Source of the DNA: Prevotella sp.
GTDB lineage: Bacteria > Bacteroidota > Bacteroidia > Bacteroidales > Bacteroidaceae
Direction: 5' to 3'
Length of the DNA stretch: 64,000 nucleotides
Assembly: GCA_017554145.1 (NCBI GenBank)
Contig: JAFZIZ010000015.1
Location: forward strand, 62,001 to 126,000
The notes under the pieces were generated by a model. It searched no databases. It had not been told where the DNA came from and worked only from the letters and a program-made list of their open reading frames with translations. This document shows, one piece after another, positions 40,801-48,338 of the stretch. Both the position numbers and the translations under genes were made by a program. The first letter of the stretch is position 1; each line of letters starts with the position of its first letter.

Positions 40801-41234
40801 TCGGCGTTACGCATCTGCTCTCCTTCTTCCAGAGAGACGATGGTTCGATAAAGCATCTGTCCTTCAGGATTCACCGCCACCAGATTGTTGGAAGTCGTCT
40901 GGAAGTTACCGTCTTCGTCAACGGTCACTTCTTCTGCATCAGCAATGATGGTGATGTCTTCTGGCTTGATTTCTGCCTCTTCAGGGATTTCAACCTTTCC
41001 CTCGTTCGTGTCGTTAGAGATGAAACGGGCAATATAGTTAATCTGACTGATGTCAATGAGACCGTTAATGAGAAACGAAAGACCTTCTTTCACCACGTTC
41101 AGTGAGTTGGCCTGTGTCGTTTCTGGTGCACCTTTTTTATTCTGATAATTCACCACCAGCTGAGCCTGTACACTGTTAACCGCCATCGTAAGCAAAAGTG
41201 CGGCAACAAATGATATCTTGTATAAATGTTTCAT
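37887..41234 (-). CDS. SusD/RagB-like protein with a large N-terminal extension
   Basis: A protein of 1115 residues. The C-terminal part (about 545-1115) is a full-length SusD-like domain: LEAEARALRGSLYIYLAQNWGRVPL, TKGMALAYLAEAYLWKA, MDYAECLFRLNGG and the typical final LLPIPEKELERNEYAIQNPGY. SusD proteins bind glycans at the cell surface together with a SusC channel. The first 540 residues are unusual: a signal peptide without a lipobox Cys (cleavage near SVQAQ) and a region with no domain known to me (contains Glu/Asp-rich segments and a helical KRLIAELPETDEMAKAI stretch). No SusC gene is adjacent. It lies 12 bp after a sorting-domain-like protein. Confidence 0.85.
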   Translation of the reverse strand: MKHLYKISFVAALLLTMAVNSVQAQLVVNYQNKKGAPETTQANSLNVVKEGLSFLINGLIDISQINYIARFISNDTNEGKVEIPEEAEIKPEDITIIADAEEVTVDEDGNFQTTSNNLVAVNPEGQMLYRTIVSLEEGEQMRNADLNAKETAVSMLLPMFSSIFQGMPDDAMAQMKRLIAELPETDEMAKAIDRSIVKNKYLNMDDIESEFDAAVKKVASLSGLKESVNSSRRAAALRAAAADVSIDVKSLTKAEVTVKGDLLVFLKKNRTVKGVKGVFDVWNKNRLSYSAVKVGRKMLDGRMDIVNYDSYGCRVLSPVRISRFVDSNTTWADIKAFITGSNVSGGSEYEETMISDVALDLSTNEDVVMIAGPKDDSFMQLYNVTRTNMAIVVSDIINILKNGGNEVQDQFYYDFISYLYSYDNWDEKIVDPNDAKKTYSQYLSFFKDVYGSEDLSAKEKFASIFKVTFPLLQKFIKEGAETVESEQTKALLKQMDTEAAEKVFNNFDLYYALISAYGENTLGSLGLEEGNTGLVIDGLGIVQPKPSTNEIIDEMEQVYDLYIKYGCKGGDYAIASDFFYKLQMYTGTHPTLDTQATGWDQDWNKQNYSSLSSDLLSSFDTPSYMIGFINEFLADLQVTPNTTLEAEARALRGSLYIYLAQNWGRVPLRVAGETPINIQNKEYPASDDEMWDFIIEDLKFAADKLSWQPRDNKLGRCTKGMALAYLAEAYLWKAYKNGYDKENIQLAASALKQIIDSGYYELAPSYSTLWDGDIQWPKEAIWQFANEMDPDPALGAWSRNDWNYNAFYAANPFCGGWGSEFLSWELYFLFEQGDKRRDASLCTLPVDALPQAYRSGYCYGRNPYTQETIAPSKGYFYDRGEGHAPGVWSTKLWRLKRASWYGNSSYSPVHHYFKRYAGILMDYAECLFRLNGGDDADAWAILDQIRHRAYGEMEANLVDQDHIGYFNKLADYYANAWSDPSKQITEYPVPFTRQPVNVEDAKSYYTRMTKEGLKVNNETLCKPFQGKAEVWQVALGQERRKEFNSEWCLKADLQRLGFMEAHMECNYPKGVGSANPSTTEWHTYRNWNFDVKKLLLPIPEKELERNEYAIQNPGY

Positions 41235-41246
41235 AGTAGTAATCGT

Positions 41247-41762
41247 TTATTTCTTGATAAACTTAAATGTCTGCTTTCCCGCGCGAACCATATAGATTCC
41301 CTGTGACAAATGAGAGACATCAATAACAACTGTACCATCCTTTGATTTGCCGGAAGCTACGAGTACACCAGCGGCAGAATAAACTTGCGCTTCGTTGGCA
41401 GCCCCCACAATAGTTAATTGCTTATTGACGGAATAACTCAGAAGAGACGTTTTCTTCGTAACGTCCTGTGGCTTGATAATACCAGTGGGGTCAAAATACT
41501 CAAAGGATACTTTCGTTACCTTTGGTATCAACACTTTTCCACTCGTGTCTAATACGTCAAACGCATCAGCATCATCAGCAAGGACAAAACTTCCGATGAT
41601 CTCCATATCATATTTCTGACCGTCATTGGTCACTAATAGCCATTTGGCTTCTTCAGTATCTTGGGCATTCACTGCCAATGAGCCAAATAGACAAAAACCT
41701 AAGAGTAGCATGTATTTCCTACACGCATTACTCAAAAATACTTTGTGTTTCCTCATTTTCAT
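41247..41762 (-). CDS. Secreted protein with C-terminal sorting-like domain
   Basis: A protein of 171 residues. The signal peptide ends near AVNAQ (about 34). A short beta region (WLLVTNDGQKYDMEIIGSFVLADD) precedes a C-terminal domain at about 105-171: VYSAAGVLVASGKSKDG...IDVSHLSQGIYMVRAGKQTFKFIKK. This closely resembles the type A C-terminal sorting domain of type IX secretion substrates. It heads the operon with the SusD fusion and probably shares its place at the cell surface. The minus-strand -7 box TATCTTTG is at 41816-41809. Confidence 0.8.
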   Translation of the reverse strand: MKMRKHKVFLSNACRKYMLLLGFCLFGSLAVNAQDTEEAKWLLVTNDGQKYDMEIIGSFVLADDADAFDVLDTSGKVLIPKVTKVSFEYFDPTGIIKPQDVTKKTSLLSYSVNKQLTIVGAANEAQVYSAAGVLVASGKSKDGTVVIDVSHLSQGIYMVRAGKQTFKFIKK

Positions 41763-41872
41763 TAGGTTTTAAAATGAATAATAATATTTGAAATTGTTTT
41801 AGATACAGCAAAGATAAATAAATGATTCCACTGGTGAGTCTACTCGCCTGTTAAAAAAACAAAATAGAGAGT

Positions 41873-42700
41873 TTATTTTTCACTATAATGGCGTCTCCAT
41901 CCTTTTTTCGCTATCATTTGTTTCTGGGGGTCCGTAATGGTGCGGTTACCTAAACTGATGTATGGTTCTTCAAATTCAATATGGTCAGACCAAGATGTAT
42001 CCAATTTGACACCTATTGGTAATTGGCTAAGAAAACTATCCAAAAGTTTCTCATCCATAGGGTTGTCGCCAATGAAGACACAATGGAGGTTTCTTTGTGT
42101 GCTTAAATTAAATTTTGTAAGCTGATTCTGTCGCACGTCAATAAAACTCAGCGAATCGGTACCTTCCAAAATAATTTCGGAGAGTTGGTTTTCGTTGGCA
42201 TATAACATCTCGAGTTTAGGTAGACGGCTTAGGTCAAGTTTCGTTAGTTTGTTCTGGTTACACTTTAGTTCAACAAGATTGGGACATTGCGATACATCAA
42301 GCCCTGTTAATTGACAGTCCATACAATATAGTCTATATAGCTCTTCCATTTGTGGCAATGTCAGTTGCCCCAATATTTGATCGCTCATTCGCAAGTCTCT
42401 GAGATATGGGAAATGTTCAATACCCTGAAGTGTACGGATACCAGTTGCGCGTACCATCAGACGGTTCACTTTCTTTTGCTCCTTAACTGTTAAGATGGAG
42501 TCCTTACCAAAGTCTTGCTCTAGTAAGTATGTACGGAAATTATCATCGGGGAAGTTCTTCTTGTCAATAGGAATGCCCGATGCCAACTCTTTTTTATCCT
42601 CCTTGTCATCATTATTTGGGTGAGGAACGCAGTTCACAGCAAGTGGTACCAATGCAGCAATAATTATTGCGAGGAATGTTAAACGAGACTTTTTCATCAT
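41873..42700 (-). CDS. Leucine-rich-repeat protein, exported
   Basis: A protein of 275 residues with a hydrophobic N-terminus ending AVNCVPHPN; the Cys near 24 may be a lipobox. After an Asp/Lys linker, short leucine-rich repeats run from about 95 to 215 (LTGLDVSQCPNLVELKCNQNKLTKLDLSRLPKLEMLYANENQLSE... in 21-residue steps). This resembles surface LRR proteins of Bacteroidales (BspA-like or internalin-like) used for binding, without an enzymatic motif. It lies 9 bp after ispG in the same direction. Confidence 0.85.
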   Translation of the reverse strand: MMKKSRLTFLAIIIAALVPLAVNCVPHPNNDDKEDKKELASGIPIDKKNFPDDNFRTYLLEQDFGKDSILTVKEQKKVNRLMVRATGIRTLQGIEHFPYLRDLRMSDQILGQLTLPQMEELYRLYCMDCQLTGLDVSQCPNLVELKCNQNKLTKLDLSRLPKLEMLYANENQLSEIILEGTDSLSFIDVRQNQLTKFNLSTQRNLHCVFIGDNPMDEKLLDSFLSQLPIGVKLDTSWSDHIEFEEPYISLGNRTITDPQKQMIAKKGWRRHYSEK

Positions 42701-42709
42701 ATTGCAGTT

Positions 42710-44095
42710 TTATGTTTGGTAATCTTGATTGATGAGCTCTAGGAGTTTGTCGACGGCTTCTGCTTCGGGGATATTCTTCTCCACACAGACTTTCTTTTTA
42801 TAGAGGGAGATTTTTCCACGCCCCGCACCTACATAACCGTAGTCGGCATCTGCCATCTCACCAGGACCATTGACGATACAGCCCATGATGCCAATCTTCA
42901 AACCTACCAGATGACTGGTGGCTGCCTTGATTTTGGCAATGGTCTCTTGAAGGTTATAGAGTGTTCTTCCGCAACCTGGGCAAGAGATATATTCCGTCTT
43001 TGTAAACTTGATTCGGGCAGCCTGAAGAATGGCGTCAGCGAGATTTGTCAGATTATTCAGATTACTCTGATTAATCACGAGTTTCGTTGCCTTACGGTCA
43101 ATCAGCAAACCGCCCACTACCATAGCGGCCTTTAGTTGCAGCGTTTCCCAATCAGGGGCATCAAGATTCAGGAAGATTGTATCATCTTTGATACTGGCTT
43201 CTGCCTCTTGGCGCAAGCGGGCACATTCTTCTATCATATCCACCAGCTTTCTTGCCACGGGAATTTCACACTCTGGTTCTTCGGAAAGCGATACACGGAT
43301 GGTGTCGCCGATACCTTCTGTCAAAAGGGCTCCGATACCAACAGCACTCTTGATACGTCCGTCTTCACCTTCGCCTGCCTCCGTCACACCGAGATGCAAC
43401 GGATAGTGCATATCCTCCTGATCCATCGTCTTTACCAACAGGCGGACAGTCGTCACCATTACTACCGTGTTACTGGCCTTGATGCTGATGACGATATCGT
43501 TGAAGTCCTCACGTTTACAGATACGCAGGAATTCCATACAACTCTCCACAATGCCCTCGGGAGTATCACCATAGCGTGACATGATTCTATCCGACAAAGA
43601 GCCGTGATTCACACCAATACGGATAGCCGTATGATGCTCCTTACAGATATTCAGGAAGGGCACGAGTTTCGCTTCTATCTTCTTCAACTCCTCAGCATAT
43701 TCCTCGTCGGTATATTCCAGATGCTTGAATGTGCGCCCTGGGTCTACATAGTTGCCAGGATTGATGCGTACTTTCTCACAATATAGTGCCGCCACATCGG
43801 CTACACGTGCCGTGAAATGCACATCAGCCACCAACGGGGTCATATAGCCGTCGGCCTTCAACCGAGCTGAGATATTCTTCATATTCTCTGCCTCGCGGGT
43901 ACCTTGTGTGGTGAAGCGTACCAGTTCGCCGCCAGCGTCGATAATACGTTTTGCCTGAGCTACACAGCCTTCCGTGTCGTTGGTATCTACTGTTCCCATC
44001 GACTGGATGCGGATAGGGTTATCACCTCCAATCTTGATACCACCTACATGGGTGACGGTCGACTTTCTCCGTTGATAAATTCTTTGCTCTTCCAT
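42710..44095 (-). CDS. ispG: 4-hydroxy-3-methylbut-2-enyl diphosphate synthase
   Basis: Sixth enzyme of the MEP isoprenoid pathway; an Fe-S enzyme that reductively opens MEcPP. N-terminal TIM barrel (about 1-290: RIQSMGTVDTNDTEG, RIGVNHGSLSDRIM, LHLGVTEAGEGEDG) and a C-terminal Fe-S domain with ISCPGCGRTLYN and GIMGCIVNGPGE, giving the three cluster cysteines. The 461 residues lie between the short bacterial form (about 370) and the Bacteroidota/plant form with an extra A* domain (about 600 or more). Only some 80 residues (about 292-372) occupy the A* place. A 9-nt DNA repeat (43048-43077) lies in that part. Confidence 0.95.
   Translation of the reverse strand: MEEQRIYQRRKSTVTHVGGIKIGGDNPIRIQSMGTVDTNDTEGCVAQAKRIIDAGGELVRFTTQGTREAENMKNISARLKADGYMTPLVADVHFTARVADVAALYCEKVRINPGNYVDPGRTFKHLEYTDEEYAEELKKIEAKLVPFLNICKEHHTAIRIGVNHGSLSDRIMSRYGDTPEGIVESCMEFLRICKREDFNDIVISIKASNTVVMVTTVRLLVKTMDQEDMHYPLHLGVTEAGEGEDGRIKSAVGIGALLTEGIGDTIRVSLSEEPECEIPVARKLVDMIEECARLRQEAEASIKDDTIFLNLDAPDWETLQLKAAMVVGGLLIDRKATKLVINQSNLNNLTNLADAILQAARIKFTKTEYISCPGCGRTLYNLQETIAKIKAATSHLVGLKIGIMGCIVNGPGEMADADYGYVGAGRGKISLYKKKVCVEKNIPEAEAVDKLLELINQDYQT
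43048..43077. repeat. 9-nt repeat inside ispG
   Basis: On the plus strand TCAGATTAT, TCAGATTAC, TCTGATTAA, TCA at an exact 9-nt period. ispG is read from the other strand, where the units encode NQSNLNNLTNL. The unit resembles those at 4951 and 13325, which are read in the forward sense. Confidence 0.7.
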
Positions 44096-44110
44096 ATTTT
44101 TCTGAGTATT

Positions 44111-44692
44111 TTATTCCGAGAAAACACTGAGAGTTCCTTGGGGACCTGTGGCTGAGGCTCTGCGATAACGTTCCAGTCCGACATCGCCTTTCTCACCATT
44201 AAGGATAAGACCGCCATTATTTAGGTCGTATTGCTTGCCGCATTTCGTACAAGTAGCGAGACCTTTGCTGTCCATCTTCACAGGATAATTAGGGTTGGCG
44301 GTATTATTCTCCTTACGTACACAGTTAGGGCATTGCAAGTCGTATGCGGCAAAACCACCATTGCCCCCTTCGGTATTCAATGTCTGGAAACCTACAATGA
44401 TACCTTCATTAAGCCCGAGACGGTAGTGACCCTCTTTCTCCAACGCCGTTTCGCGCTGCTGAGATGACAGGCCATCATTATTCACGAAGTTATAATACTT
44501 TACACCACCTGTACTCGATGTTGTTATCTTGCAGAAGACCCCTCTTGAACTATAGTTCATAGCCGTAGACAAGGTAGCATCCAGATGAATACTATTGTCG
44601 TAGATGAAACGGCAAGGCCACGAACTATATTCCTGTTCTGCTCCGCAGGAAAGAAGGAAGATAGTAGATGTAAGAAGGAAGAGTTTCTTCAT
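44111..44692 (-). CDS. Lipoprotein with paired CxxC motifs
   Basis: A protein of 193 residues: signal with lipobox (IFLLSCG, Cys about 16), a middle region rich in Tyr/Asn/Gly, then CPNC (about 122-125) and CTKCGKQYDLNNGG (about 148 on), forming a possible zinc ribbon, or Rieske/rubredoxin-like metal site, near the C-terminus. I do not recognise the family. It overlaps the argH stop by ATGA, so it is translated together with argH, and 15 bp later ispG begins. Function unknown. Confidence 0.7.
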   Translation of the reverse strand: MKKLFLLTSTIFLLSCGAEQEYSSWPCRFIYDNSIHLDATLSTAMNYSSRGVFCKITTSSTGGVKYYNFVNNDGLSSQQRETALEKEGHYRLGLNEGIIVGFQTLNTEGGNGGFAAYDLQCPNCVRKENNTANPNYPVKMDSKGLATCTKCGKQYDLNNGGLILNGEKGDVGLERYRRASATGPQGTLSVFSE

Positions 44693-46026
44693 GACAATAA
44701 CTTCTTTTCCGCTTCGCGGACACGCTCAAAACCAAAACCATCAAGCACCTGCTGCATCAAGGCACTGATCTTGTCGTTGCAGAGATTACCGATAGAGCCT
44801 TCGTGGGTATGATGAATGTCCTTATTGGGCGTAAAGGTACCTGCCTCGATATCGAGTCCTACCTTCTTATAGGCATCACGGAATGGCATTCCCTCGGCAG
44901 CAAGACGGTTGACTTCCTCAACGGAAAAGATGGGATCGTACATCGGGTTGTCGAGAATATTCTCGCACACCTCTATCTTGTTGATGATATACGCAGCCAT
45001 CTGCAGACAGTCTTTCAGTTCATCGAAGGCTGGCAAAAAGACTTCCTTGATGATTTGCAAATCGCGAAAATAACCTACGGGCAGGTTATTCATGATGAGT
45101 GTCACCTGTTGAGGCAGTGCCTGTAGCTTATTACATTTCGCACGGATGAGTTCAAAGACATCCGGATTCTTCTTATGAGGCATGATACTACTACCAGTAG
45201 TACACTCCTTCGGCAGTTTCACGAACGAGAAGTTCTGCGAGTTAAACAGGCAGGCATCGAACGCCATCTTCGCCAACGTACCGGCAATCGTAGCGATAGC
45301 AAAGCCTACATTACGTTCCATCTTGCCACGTCCCATCTGTGCATAGACAACATTATAGTCCATCGAATCGAAGCCCAACAGGTCGGTCGTCATCTGACGG
45401 TTCAAGGGGAACGAGCTGCCATAGCCTGCTGCTGAGCCTAACGGGTTGCGGTTGGTCATCTTATAGGCAGCCTGCAGGAAGAGCATATCGTCGGTAAGAC
45501 TCTCTGCGTAGGCGCCAAACCACAAGCCGAACGATGAGGGCATCGCTACTTGCAGATGTGTATATCCAGGCATCAACACCTTTTTATACTGTTCACTCTT
45601 GGCAATCAACTCATCGAAAAGTACTTTGACACCATCGGCTATCTCCATCAGTTCATGACGGGTAAAGAGTTTCAGGTCAACGAGCACCTGATCATTACGA
45701 GAGCGTCCGGAATGGATTTTTTTACCCATATCACCAAGTTGACGCGTGAGCATCAATTCCACCTGAGAATGGACATCCTCCACACCGTCCTCGATAGTAA
45801 ACTCACCACGCTCACAGATAGCATGGATCTCTTTCAACGCTGCCAACAACGGCTTCAACTCATCGGCCTTCAAGAGCCCAATAGACTCTAACATCGTGAT
45901 ATGAGCCATCGACCCTAACACATCGTAAGGGGCGAGATAAAGGTCCATCTCGCGGTCACGACCTACCGTAAAGCGTTCTATCTCGGCATTGACTTCAAAA
46001 TTCTTCTCCCAAAGTTTGTTCGCCAT
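44689..46026 (-). CDS. argH: Argininosuccinate lyase
   Basis: Last step of arginine synthesis: splits argininosuccinate into arginine and fumarate. The 445 residues match the family. The fumarase/aspartase superfamily signature GSSIMPHKKNPD (about 270-281) contains the catalytic serine; HSRSGRNDQVLVDL-type (SGRSRNDQVL) and PGYTHLQVAMP are the other conserved blocks. The start is at the ATG at 46026. It is the first gene of a run with a lipoprotein, ispG and the LRR gene. Confidence 0.96.
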   Translation of the reverse strand: MANKLWEKNFEVNAEIERFTVGRDREMDLYLAPYDVLGSMAHITMLESIGLLKADELKPLLAALKEIHAICERGEFTIEDGVEDVHSQVELMLTRQLGDMGKKIHSGRSRNDQVLVDLKLFTRHELMEIADGVKVLFDELIAKSEQYKKVLMPGYTHLQVAMPSSFGLWFGAYAESLTDDMLFLQAAYKMTNRNPLGSAAGYGSSFPLNRQMTTDLLGFDSMDYNVVYAQMGRGKMERNVGFAIATIAGTLAKMAFDACLFNSQNFSFVKLPKECTTGSSIMPHKKNPDVFELIRAKCNKLQALPQQVTLIMNNLPVGYFRDLQIIKEVFLPAFDELKDCLQMAAYIINKIEVCENILDNPMYDPIFSVEEVNRLAAEGMPFRDAYKKVGLDIEAGTFTPNKDIHHTHEGSIGNLCNDKISALMQQVLDGFGFERVREAEKKLLS

Positions 46027-46040
46027 TTTCTTTATTTTTT

Positions 46041-46072
46041 CGTTATATCGTTATAACGTTATATCGTCATAC
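46041..46072. repeat. 8-nt-period repeat between argH and the SRPBCC gene
   Basis: CGTTATAT, CGTTATAA, CGTTATAT, CGTCATAC, four units at an exact 8-nt period. The last unit includes the stop codon of the SRPBCC gene. Confidence 0.75.
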
Positions 46073-46480
46073 ATAAGGCACTTGTGCCAATGCATCCGCA
46101 ATCTTCTCGACACCATCTTGTAAAGGACCAGCAACCATACCCTTCAGCATAAAGGGGATGTCCGCCTTCACCGTCACCTTCATCTTACTTGTCGTCTCCG
46201 TCACGGGCAGTACCTGAATCCACAGGTTGAAAGGCATCGGAGACTGCTCTGTCTCGAACTTCACGCATTTGCCTTCCTCGCGCTCAATGATACGAAGTTT
46301 GAGAAGACCTACGGGGTCTACTTTCACCTGAACGGTATCTTGGTCGAAGGCGAAGTCCGACAACTTATCCTCTGGCACACGGTCGCGCACTCTGTCGAGG
46401 TTACGCAAATCACTGATATTACGATACACATCCTCTACAGGATAAGGGATGGGCTTTACGCTACTTTCAAATTTTGTCAT
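46067..46480 (-). CDS. SRPBCC-family (START-like) protein
   Basis: A protein of 137 residues from the ATG at 46480, which overlaps the pyrE stop as ATGA; a TTG further up is less likely. A helix-grip fold is suggested by ESSVKPIPYPVEDVYRNISDLRNL at the start, a central beta sheet and a final amphipathic helix (GVEKIADALAQ). SRPBCC proteins bind lipids or hydrophobic ligands. No specific role can be assigned. Coupled to pyrE. Confidence 0.85.
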   Translation of the reverse strand: MTKFESSVKPIPYPVEDVYRNISDLRNLDRVRDRVPEDKLSDFAFDQDTVQVKVDPVGLLKLRIIEREEGKCVKFETEQSPMPFNLWIQVLPVTETTSKMKVTVKADIPFMLKGMVAGPLQDGVEKIADALAQVPYV

Positions 46481-47106
46481 TGTTTCCAAGTACTTGGTGA
46501 CTTACGCCACTCGTTCAACACTTCAATATCTTCGGCTTTGATATAACCCGTCTCGGCTGCCTGTTCCAACACTGCAGCATAGTTGCTCAACGTGATGAGT
46601 TTCACGCCAGCCTTCTTGAAAGCCTCTTCGGCAACAGGGAAACCATAAGTAAAAGAGGCCACCATGCCAATCACCTCTACGCCATACTGACGCAATGCCT
46701 CTACGGCCTTCAGTGATGAGCCACCCGTAGAGATCAGGTCTTCTACCACAATCACCTTCGCGCCTTTCTTCAGTTCGCCTTCTACCTGATTACCCATACC
46801 ATGGTCTTTCGGCTTTGGACGGACATAAGCGTAGGGCAGTCCTAACTCATCAGCCACCAAAGCACCTTGTGCGATAGCACCAGTTGCCACACCGGCTACT
46901 GCTTCTGCCTCAGGAAAGTTCTCTTGAATGGTATGACAGAGTTCGAGTTTCACAAACGAACGTACTTCTGGGAAACCGAGGGTCTTGCGGTTGTCAGTAT
47001 AGATAGGTGACTTCCATCCTGAAGCCCATGTGAACGGCTCATTGGGTTGTAACTTGATGGCTTTGATGTCCATCAGTTTCTGAGCGAATTGCTTCTTAAT
47101 ATCCAT
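46477..47106 (-). CDS. pyrE: Orotate phosphoribosyltransferase
   Basis: Makes OMP from orotate and PRPP in pyrimidine synthesis. The 209 residues match the family. The PRPP-binding motif is VIVVEDLISTGGSSLKAVE (about 119-137); FTWASGWKSPIYTDNR and YVRPKPKDHGMGNQVEG are typical of PyrE. The upstream 82-bp gap has a -7 box (minus TATCTTTG near 47140) and a 7-8-nt A-rich repeat (47154-47184). Confidence 0.96.
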   Translation of the reverse strand: MDIKKQFAQKLMDIKAIKLQPNEPFTWASGWKSPIYTDNRKTLGFPEVRSFVKLELCHTIQENFPEAEAVAGVATGAIAQGALVADELGLPYAYVRPKPKDHGMGNQVEGELKKGAKVIVVEDLISTGGSSLKAVEALRQYGVEVIGMVASFTYGFPVAEEAFKKAGVKLITLSNYAAVLEQAAETGYIKAEDIEVLNEWRKSPSTWKQ

Positions 47107-47153
47107 AATTATATATTTTGTTTCTTTGTGGGTGCAAAGATACGAAATATATT

Positions 47154-47184
47154 AAAGGTAAAAAAGTAAAAAGGTAAAAAAGTA
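47154..47184. repeat. A-rich 7-8-nt repeat upstream of pyrE
   Basis: AAAGGTA, AAAAAGTA, AAAAGGTA, AAAAAGTA. Similar tracts occur at 7474-7498, 26258-26276 and, reversed, at 48339-48360, where it encodes the end of PrmC. Confidence 0.65.
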
Positions 47185-47188
47185 ATAT

Positions 47189-47887
47189 TTACGTCTTGGT
47201 AAAGCCGAGGGTGAGAACGCTGAGTCGGATATTGGGAATTGACTTAAGAGCGGTAGCGCAGGCGATGAGTGTGGAACCTGTCGTACAGACATCATCAACC
47301 AACAGGATGTGCTTACCGGCTAAGTTAGTGGCATCACGAAGTTCAAACATATCCGCTACGTTCTCTTGGCGTTGATGACGCATCAGGGCGGTCTGACTTT
47401 GTTTGAAGTGTTTGCGCTTTAGAACCTTAGTGATTAATGGAATACCTGTCACTTCGCGAATACCTTGACACAGCATCTCACTCTGGTTGTAGCCTCTTTG
47501 TCGCATACGACGTCGAGATAAAGGTACGGGCAGAAGATAATCTACCCCTGCGAAATAGTCTGCCATCTTCATTTCCTCTGCCATCATCCGTCCGATATCC
47601 TCCCCGATATCAGGACGGTCGGCATATTTCAAATCGTAAACGAGTTGTGCTACTTCGGAATGGGGTTCATAATAAAAGAAGGCGACGGCACGGTCGATAG
47701 GGGCAAGTCCCCAAAACAATTGTACCATCGGGTTGTCGTAAGGGGTAAATTGGTAGGTAGTACGAGGCAGATGGAGATAACAACTGGAACAGACAGAACG
47801 CTCGGTAATAGCCAGTCGCTGCCCACAGACCACACACTGTCGTGGTGAAATCAGATCAAGTAGCCTACTCCACAAATTCGTCTTCAT
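47189..47887 (-). CDS. comF: ComF-family phosphoribosyltransferase-like protein
   Basis: From the ATG at 47887 it has 232 residues; the longer frame would start at a TTG. An N-terminal zinc finger CVVCGQRL...CSSC (about 16-36) and a C-terminal PRTase fold with ILLVDDVCTTGSTL (about 188-201) match ComF/GntX. In transformable bacteria ComF helps move single-stranded DNA through the membrane; in others its role is unclear. The start lies within the end of recX (23-nt overlap), in the operon HAD-prmC-recX-comF. Confidence 0.88.
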   Translation of the reverse strand: MKTNLWSRLLDLISPRQCVVCGQRLAITERSVCSSCYLHLPRTTYQFTPYDNPMVQLFWGLAPIDRAVAFFYYEPHSEVAQLVYDLKYADRPDIGEDIGRMMAEEMKMADYFAGVDYLLPVPLSRRRMRQRGYNQSEMLCQGIREVTGIPLITKVLKRKHFKQSQTALMRHQRQENVADMFELRDATNLAGKHILLVDDVCTTGSTLIACATALKSIPNIRLSVLTLGFTKT

Positions 47888-48338
47888 CTTCAACGTTGAT
47901 ACACTGCTTGATAATATCCATCGTGAAGCCGCGACTCATCGCAAAACGGATGAGTTTACCATTTAATTCATAGTCACTATTTGCCTTTATTGACTTCCGT
48001 TTTTGTTGGAGCAGAGGACGGAGCACATTGATATATTCCTCGTCATCTACCTCGTTAAGTACGCGTTGACGGATATCCTCATTGATATGTTTCGCCCACA
48101 TTGCCTGCTCCACTTTCCTGCGTCCCCATTTGTTATAGCGTATCTTGTCCTTCACGAAGGCACGGGCAAAACGCTCGTCGTCTACATACCGCTCCGCCAC
48201 AAGACGTTGCATCACACGTGCCTGAGCCTCTTCCGAGAGTTCCCAGCGGCGCATCTTCTCTACCATCTCATACTGGCAGTGCTCTGCTTGTGCACAAAGA
48301 GCTGCTAACGTCAAATATGCCTCGTTTTCGCTTTTCAT
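47865..48338 (-). CDS. recX: RecX-family regulatory protein
   Basis: A protein of 157 residues made of three-helix repeats typical of RecX: LAALCAQAEHCQYEMVEKMRRW, VAERYVDDERFARAFVKDKIRYNKWGRRKVEQAMWAK. RecX caps and inhibits RecA filaments. The start overlaps the prmC stop (ATGA). There is no recA next to it, so co-regulation with recA is not evident here. Confidence 0.88.
   Translation of the reverse strand: MKSENEAYLTLAALCAQAEHCQYEMVEKMRRWELSEEAQARVMQRLVAERYVDDERFARAFVKDKIRYNKWGRRKVEQAMWAKHINEDIRQRVLNEVDDEEYINVLRPLLQQKRKSIKANSDYELNGKLIRFAMSRGFTMDIIKQCINVEDEDEFVE

Noticed and set aside
41837-41852. GGTGAGTCTACTCGCC palindrome as a terminator of the LRR gene
   Set aside because: The loop would be only 2 nt and no T-tract follows.
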